The position numbers were made by a program, and so were the translations under genes. From JAKLDO01 sp035354435 (lineage in GTDB: Bacteria > UBP6 > UBA1177), in contig DAOQAY010000069.1 in the NCBI GenBank assembly GCA_035354435.1, positions 1-14,509 of the forward strand: 14,509 nt of DNA. Reading direction: 5' to 3'. The notes under the pieces were generated by a model. The model did not search any database, was not told where the DNA came from, and saw nothing but the letters and a program-made list of their open reading frames with translations. Positions 14,211-14,509 of this stretch are shown here, piece after piece; position 1 is the first letter of the stretch, and each line of letters starts with the position of its first letter.

Positions 14211-14509
14211 TCAGACAACTTCTTCAGCTTTTTCAGGCACCAGAATTCTGATAAAATATTTACCGAAAAGCATTAAAGATATCGGTGTCAGAAGTGCAAT
14301 TCCGCCTATCCAGACCCAGACCATTGTATAATTTGAAGCCGGTGGAAGAGGGTGCCCGTTCTCAAAAGGGGTATATGCTTTGACAAGAAGCCCTGCCATC
14401 GGACCTACAAGAAATTTTGCGGCAAACCACGGAAGTATTGAAAGTGCGATATATGTTCCTTCTTTTCCTTTCGGCGCTATTTCGGCTGTGAACTGCATTA
14501 ATCTCGGCG
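14211..14509 (-). CDS. C-terminal end of a major-facilitator (possibly peptide symporter-like) transporter, partial
   Basis: A - strand frame stays open to the window edge, so the N-terminal part lies outside. The in-frame Met at 14496-14498 is probably internal, because the codons before it give P-R-L and continue the same pattern. The readable 98 or so residues carry FTAEIAPKGKEGTYIALS, a typical loop and helix start, then LPWFAAKFLVGPMAGLLV, a loop of about 20 residues, and a last helix VWVWIGGIALLTPISLMLFG. A short charged tail ends at TGA 14211-14213. The AP-KGKEGTYIAL and LP-AKF-GP-GL pattern resembles MFS carriers of the oligopeptide symporter type. The substrate cannot be told from this fragment. 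Confidence 0.65.
   Translation of the reverse strand, partial: PRLMQFTAEIAPKGKEGTYIALSILPWFAAKFLVGPMAGLLVKAYTPFENGHPLPPASNYTMVWVWIGGIALLTPISLMLFGKYFIRILVPEKAEEVV

Overview
The window is AT-rich, densely coding and read almost entirely from the + strand. It suggests a Gram-negative (diderm) bacterium. The signs are two lipoproteins with lipoboxes, two secreted beta-rich proteins that look like small outer-membrane barrels, and a phosphatidylserine decarboxylase. Arg is mostly AGA and Gly often GGA. The style of the lipoproteins (DUF1566, an Asp/Asn/Glu-rich linker after the lipid-anchored Cys, a gingipain-like peptidase) is typical of deltaproteobacterial/myxobacterial relatives and of uncultured candidate phyla. 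I cannot name the taxon. There are no rRNA or tRNA genes, no CRISPR array and no insertion sequences.

Layout. (1) Positions 1-2569: the tail of a sugar-phosphate isomerase/epimerase-like gene, then a DUF1566 lipoprotein and a peptidase C25 (gingipain)-like lipoprotein, each joined to the gene before it by an ATGA overlap. (2) Positions 2572-4391: a good promoter and two tandem paralogous secreted proteins of unknown function, helical in the N-terminal half and barrel-like in the C-terminal half. (3) Positions 4415-12563: one long co-directional housekeeping run. It holds PurL with two PurS-like domains at its N-terminus, PurQ, a 47-residue membrane ORF, a two-helix K+ channel pore, an RCK/TrkA-type regulatory protein, phosphatidylserine decarboxylase, a XerD-type recombinase, a site-2-protease-type metallopeptidase and a left-handed beta-helix (GlmU C-terminal-like) protein. 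(4) Positions 12564-14196: a c-di-AMP (ydaO/yuaA) riboswitch followed by a KtrB/TrkH potassium transporter. (5) Positions 14211-14509: the C-terminal end of a major-facilitator transporter on the - strand, convergent with the K+ transporter.

The clearest theme is potassium. The riboswitch is recognisable from its conserved blocks and sits directly before a K+ uptake gene, a pairing well known in Gram-positive bacteria. A second K+ system lies about 3.3 kb upstream: a TVGYG pore and an RCK domain that are normally one MthK-like protein. Here they are in different frames and break at a run of seven A residues. This may be a sequencing or assembly error, a true mutation, slippage, or two separately made subunits. 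PurL and PurQ together catalyse the fourth step of purine synthesis.

The least explained parts are the two paralogous secreted proteins and the small membrane ORF between purQ and the channel. No stretch above 300 bases lacks a gene. The longest non-coding piece, 12564-12816, is filled mostly by the riboswitch.
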